Shown here in pieces: positions 33,919-36,438 of a DNA stretch of 36,438 nt (positions are counted from its first letter, which is position 1; every line of letters begins with the position of its first letter). The notes under the pieces were generated by a model, which worked only from the letters and a program-made list of their open reading frames with translations, did no database searches and was not told the origin of the DNA. The DNA comes from an uncultured Alphaproteobacteria bacterium (GTDB lineage: Bacteria; Pseudomonadota; Alphaproteobacteria; CAAHEQ01; UBA3637), in NCBI GenBank assembly GCA_944393195.1, contig CALXZG010000012.1, positions 1-36,438 on the forward strand, written 5' to 3'. The position numbers and the translations under genes were made by a program.

Positions 33919-34637
33919 ATCCGCTACACCAATTTACCGTGACGCAATTGGTTCCGTTTAATTTAGGCGGGGTAAACTTATCGTTTACCAATTCATCGTT
34001 ATTCATGGTGTTATCCGCCGTATTGGGGAGTTTGATCTTATGGTCGATGGTGCGGCGGCAGGCTTTGATTCCGACAACCGGACAGGCGGTTGTGGAGGCG
34101 TTGTATCGGTTCATTCGATCGACGGCACGGGATTCAATCGGTCCGGGGTATGAAGCCTATCTGCCTTTTATTTTCAGTGTTTTTGTAATGATTTTTATGG
34201 GAAATGTGTTGGGATTGGCACCGTACGGATTTACGTTTACAAGTCAGTTGGCGCCGGTTGGTGCGTTTGCCTTGCTGGGATTAATTGTATCGGCCGTTGT
34301 TGGGATTTATCATCGGCGGTTGGCATGGTTTCGCACTTTTTTACCGCAGGGAATTCCGGTTATTATTGCACCGATTGTTGTTCCGATAGAGCTGATTTCC
34401 TTTATTGCCAAGCCGTTTAGTTTAACGGTTCGGTTGGTGATGAATATGGTTGTCGGGCATATTTTATTAAAAATCTTGGCCGGGTTTGTTTTTTCATCCG
34501 GATTGGCGGGAGCTTTCCCGTTGCTGTTTGTGGCTTTGTTAATTATTTTTGAGGTTGGAATTGCTTTTTTACAGGCATATATTTACACTATTTTAACCAG
34601 CATTTATTTAGGGGAAGCCCTGAATGCTCATGATTAA
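33915..34637 (+). CDS. atpB: ATP synthase F0 subunit a
   Basis: Subunit a forms the two proton half-channels next to the c-ring. The 240-residue protein has five or six membrane helices. The essential arginine is R173 in KPFSLTVRLVMNMVVGHILL. The surrounding consensus RLFANMLAGH is unusually changed to RLVMNMVVGH, but Arg, Asn and the GH pair remain. The C-terminal FLQAYIYTILTSIYLGEAL motif is canonical. ATG 33915 gives the normal start MNPLHQFTVTQLVPF and overlaps the atpI stop. A longer in-frame extension upstream to 33762 has no support. Confidence 0.96.
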   Translation: MNPLHQFTVTQLVPFNLGGVNLSFTNSSLFMVLSAVLGSLILWSMVRRQALIPTTGQAVVEALYRFIRSTARDSIGPGYEAYLPFIFSVFVMIFMGNVLGLAPYGFTFTSQLAPVGAFALLGLIVSAVVGIYHRRLAWFRTFLPQGIPVIIAPIVVPIELISFIAKPFSLTVRLVMNMVVGHILLKILAGFVFSSGLAGAFPLLFVALLIIFEVGIAFLQAYIYTILTSIYLGEALNAHD

Positions 34638-34651
34638 GAAAGGAGAACAAT

Positions 34652-34897
34652 ATGGAAGCGGAATCTTTACAATACATTGCCGAGGCAGTTAAATATTTTT
34701 CTGTCGGAATGATCAGCCTTGTCATGTTGGGGGTGGCAAAGGGGGTTTCCCAAATTTGGGTGACGATTATTTCGTCAGTCAGTCGTAATCCCGGCGTTAA
34801 AAATGATGTCAGTTTGTTCGCTTGGGGTGGTGCGGCCATTACCGAAGCTATTGCCTTGTATGCTTTGGGATTAGCCATTATTATGCTGTACATGTAA
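34652..34897 (+). CDS. atpE: ATP synthase F0 subunit c
   Basis: Subunit c monomers form the rotating proton-carrying ring. The 81-residue protein has two membrane helices joined by the polar loop SRNPGV (R45). The proton-carrying carboxylate E65 sits in AAITEAIALYALGLAII. In helix 1 the glycine motif appears as G27-V-A-K-G-V-S33: the small residues are kept, but K30 stands where a hydrophobic residue is usual. The loop and helix 1 resemble alphaproteobacterial c subunits. AAGGAG lies upstream. It is 14 nt after atpB and 9 nt before the b' gene. Confidence 0.93.
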   Translation: MEAESLQYIAEAVKYFSVGMISLVMLGVAKGVSQIWVTIISSVSRNPGVKNDVSLFAWGGAAITEAIALYALGLAIIMLYM

Positions 34898-34906
34898 AGG
34901 AAGTCC

Positions 34907-35356
34907 ATGCCGCAGTTTGAATTGACATACTACCTAAGTCAGGCTTTTTGGATGATGATCAGTTTTGGTTTTTTGTACCTGATAATGGCGTATCTGATTT
35001 GCCCGATGTTGGAGGATGTTTTGGCCGAGCGGGAGCGTTTAATCCACAAAAATTTGGATGAGGCCGATTCTTTGCGTCAAAAAGCCGATGCGTTAATGCA
35101 ACGTCATCAGGTTTTTATGACGACAATGGAACAAGATAAGACCAAGCGTGTTCAAGATGCTTTTCGGAAAATGCGGCAACAAGCGGCGACGGCGGAACGG
35201 CGAAATGATCGGGCTTTACAGCGGCGGGTACAAAAGACCGAGGAAAAACTGGCCGAAGCCGGCGCGGTATTGGCGCGGGAATCGGATCGGGTGGCCGTTC
35301 GGATGGCCGATGAACTCAGTGCCCGTTTTTTTGTTCCGCGGGAGGGTGCGTCATGA
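34907..35356 (+). CDS. atpF': ATP synthase F0 subunit b'
   Basis: The 149-residue protein is the first of two b-type peripheral-stalk subunits. It starts MPQFELTYYLSQAFWMMISF, the usual b' start in alphaproteobacteria and phototrophs. It has one membrane helix (about residues 12-33) followed by a long charged coiled coil (LAERERLIHKNLDEADSLRQ onward). It pairs with b to hold F1 still. Its stop overlaps the start of the next gene as ATGA, consistent with 1:1 synthesis. Confidence 0.92.
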   Translation: MPQFELTYYLSQAFWMMISFGFLYLIMAYLICPMLEDVLAERERLIHKNLDEADSLRQKADALMQRHQVFMTTMEQDKTKRVQDAFRKMRQQAATAERRNDRALQRRVQKTEEKLAEAGAVLARESDRVAVRMADELSARFFVPREGAS

Positions 35357-35868
35357 ATGAAGTATTGACCGAGTTAAAGAACCCTGAATTTTGGATGAGT
35401 TTTGCTTTCGTTTTGGTTGTTGTTATATCGGTACGCCCAGCGTTGCGGTTTGTGCGGCGATGGGCTAAAAAAGAGGCTTTGACCGTGAAAAAGAGCTTAA
35501 AGGAAGCGGCGGATGTTCGGCGGAAAGCAGCGGATTTATTGGTACAATATCAAGAAGAAAACAGACGTCAGCCGGCTTTGCGTAAACAGGCTATGGCGGA
35601 GGCGGATAGCGAAATTGCCGTTTTACAAGAGGAAACGGATCAGCGGACGAATGATGTGATTTTGCATAAAAAGCAGGAGACGGCACTGCGCTTAAAAATG
35701 ATTGAAGAAAACAGTCGTCAGGATGTAAAAAACAAAATGTTGCGTCGTATTGTGCGGCGAACAGAGAAAAATTTAACGGAGCGACGGGCTGCCGGTACGG
35801 TGGTTGAGGATATGGATTCGGCCGTTGAGGTTATCTGTCAGGCGTTGACAGAGCAAATTCCGGGATAA
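35353..35868 (+). CDS. atpF: ATP synthase F0 subunit b
   Basis: The 171-residue protein has a short N-terminus (MNEVLTELKNPEFWMSFAFV), one membrane helix (about residues 13-30) and a long, very charged coiled coil. It is the second peripheral-stalk subunit. It is the last protein gene in the window; the F1 genes (atpH, A, G, D, C) do not follow, as is usual in alphaproteobacteria where F0 and F1 operons are separate. No terminator hairpin lies right after it, but a new promoter begins 11 nt downstream. Confidence 0.9.
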   Translation: MNEVLTELKNPEFWMSFAFVLVVVISVRPALRFVRRWAKKEALTVKKSLKEAADVRRKAADLLVQYQEENRRQPALRKQAMAEADSEIAVLQEETDQRTNDVILHKKQETALRLKMIEENSRQDVKNKMLRRIVRRTEKNLTERRAAGTVVEDMDSAVEVICQALTEQIPG

Positions 35869-35878
35869 TATTTTATAC

Positions 35879-35907
35879 TTGCAATTCAAACAAAAATAAG
35901 GTATAAC
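35879..35907 (+). promoter_or_regulatory. Promoter of the structured RNA downstream of atpF
   Basis: TTGCAA (35879-35884) is followed after 17 nt by TATAAC (35902-35907). The predicted start, near 35913, coincides with the first structured bases of the RNA. Confidence 0.65.
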
Positions 35908-35912
35908 AAAAA

Positions 35913-36095
35913 TGCCGTCCATTAGGACGGTGCGGGCGTCAGAACCCGATCTTGTGAAAACGTGCGTACATTTAATGTACCGATTTCCTCCTATTTGGAC
36001 GGATGTCGGTGAATACGGGTCCTAGCCTCAATAAGCCGAGCCAAGCTACACAAGATTGGTTTTCTGAACATCCGCCCACTGTTGTGGGTTTTTTT
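35913..36095 (+). ncRNA. Candidate structured non-coding RNA, about 183 nt (possibly 6S RNA)
   Basis: No convincing protein is encoded. The transcript is bounded by a promoter and an intrinsic terminator. Its two ends pair: GGGCG (35934-35938) with CGCCC (36073-36077), TCAGAA (35939-35944) with TTCTGA (36062-36067), and CCGATCTTGTG (35946-35956) with CACAAGATTGG (36049-36059, one G-U). Internal hairpins form at 35966-35980, about 35981-36009 and 36023-36048, plus a 5' hairpin at 35915-35930. Length, end-to-end pairing, own promoter and a GGTGA...GGTCC segment recall alphaproteobacterial 6S RNA, the polymerase-binding regulator. A cis-acting riboswitch or a novel RNA remains possible. Confidence 0.55.
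36074..36095 (+). terminator. Intrinsic terminator at the end of the structured RNA
   Basis: CCCAC (36075-36079) pairs with GTGGG (36084-36088) around TGTT and is followed by seven T (36089-36095). Its left arm overlaps the CGCCC strand that closes the RNA, so the two pairings compete. Confidence 0.85.
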
Positions 36096-36128
36096 ATGAG
36101 AGAAAAACAAATGTGATAGGAGTATCAG

Positions 36129-36162
36129 AAAAGGGAGTAAAAGCCGGCTTTTACTCCCTTTT
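36129..36162. terminator. Perfect 17-bp palindrome, probable bidirectional terminator
   Basis: The 17 bases at 36129-36145 are the exact reverse complement of 36146-36162, with GCC/GGC at the centre and AAAA/TTTT at the outer ends. This would fold into a very stable hairpin with a T-run on either strand. It may be a second stop for transcripts from the left, or the end of a convergent gene outside the window. Confidence 0.7.
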
Positions 36163-36179
36163 TGTTGTGTAACGGGACG

Positions 36180-36438
36180 TGTTTCGGTTCTTTTTGGGAA
36201 AAATTTGTTAAAAATAATCAATAAAATTAATATGTTGTGTGATAAATAAAACAGTTTTTTATCATGTTAAAAAATTGGAATAAAAATAGGAAAAATTTTT
36301 ATTTAACTAATTGAAAAAATTAAATAAAAAAATTACAAGTATAACGATTTAATGGTCCTTATTTTTGTTACACTTTTTAGCCTACACAACTTTCCGGCAA
36401 AACAACAGGAAGCATTTAATAATTAAATCTTTTTCTCT
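36180..36438. other. Very AT-rich non-coding tail
   Basis: No credible gene is present on either strand. From about 36190 to 36350 the sequence is mostly A and T with many A- and T-tracts. It becomes less extreme after 36380. It could be the upstream region of a gene beyond the window or a binding site for AT-preferring nucleoid proteins; no repeat unit or clear consensus promoter was found. Confidence 0.5.

Noticed and set aside
36060-36221. Minus-strand frame at the right end (76 residues, starting near 36221)
   Set aside because: It runs across the terminator and the perfect palindrome, has biased composition and no good ribosome-binding site.
1-36438. Mobile elements, prophage, toxin-antitoxin or defence cassette
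   Set aside because: No transposase, integrase, terminal repeats, restriction enzyme or known defence domain was recognised. The XRE gene has no adjacent toxin-like partner; its convergent neighbour is a mutS-coupled membrane protein.

Overview
The window is a stretch of bacterial chromosome, almost certainly from an alphaproteobacterium. The evidence is the gene content and order: tRNA-Trp, secE, nusG, rplK, rplA, rplJ, rplL, rpoB, rpoC; the order rpoZ, bifunctional rsh, acpS; neighbouring trcR (DUF1013) and gapR (DUF2312); a DUF4167 protein; and a split F0 operon atpI, atpB, atpE, atpF' and atpF without F1 genes. The moderate to low GC, the AT-rich intergenic DNA, and the Cys-rich, lectin-like surface protein at the left edge recall uncultured host-associated Rhodospirillales-like lineages. 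That last placement is an inference. No phage, insertion sequence, CRISPR array or rRNA operon was seen.

Layout. 1-696 is the 3' end of a Cys-rich protein gene, followed by a terminator and a G-rich, C-poor spacer. 978-12877 is one long transcription and translation unit: a consensus promoter, tRNA-Trp, the preprotein translocase subunit secE, the antiterminator nusG, four ribosomal protein genes and the two large RNA polymerase subunits. It carries internal hairpins at the usual control points (before rplK, before rplJ, between rplL and rpoB, and between rpoB and rpoC) and a strong terminator. 12938-14475 holds three small accessory genes: an ankyrin-repeat protein, an unknown 76-residue protein and a DUF378 membrane protein. 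14490-17985 holds an outer-membrane beta-barrel protein divergent from trcR-gapR, then a secreted Gln/Pro/Met-rich repeat protein and a DUF4167 protein. 18135-21126 (minus strand) is rpoZ-rsh-acpS, linking RNA polymerase, the stringent response and lipid synthesis.

21317-31779 mixes core metabolism, signalling and nucleic acid maintenance: rpe-phoB, tadA divergent from rluB-rsmD, tkt, a DUF2157 membrane protein, phoR, mutS and a small membrane protein. Rpe and Tkt are non-oxidative pentose phosphate enzymes. PhoB and PhoR are probably partners although their genes are about 5 kb apart on opposite strands. 31780-35868 holds an XRE regulator divergent from a tightly packed run of Bax-inhibitor-1 family protein, DsbA-like thioredoxin-fold protein and the F0 genes. 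35879-36095 looks like a free-standing structured RNA with its own promoter and terminator. The window ends in a perfect palindrome and a very AT-rich tail.

Most genes lie on the plus strand, which is G- and T-rich at third codon positions, so the plus strand is probably the leading strand. The observations most worth checking are the structured RNA after atpF, a lysine in the first membrane helix of ATP synthase subunit c, two divergent gene pairs with overlapping symmetric -10 elements in which one partner appears leaderless, and the hairpins between rplL and rpoB.
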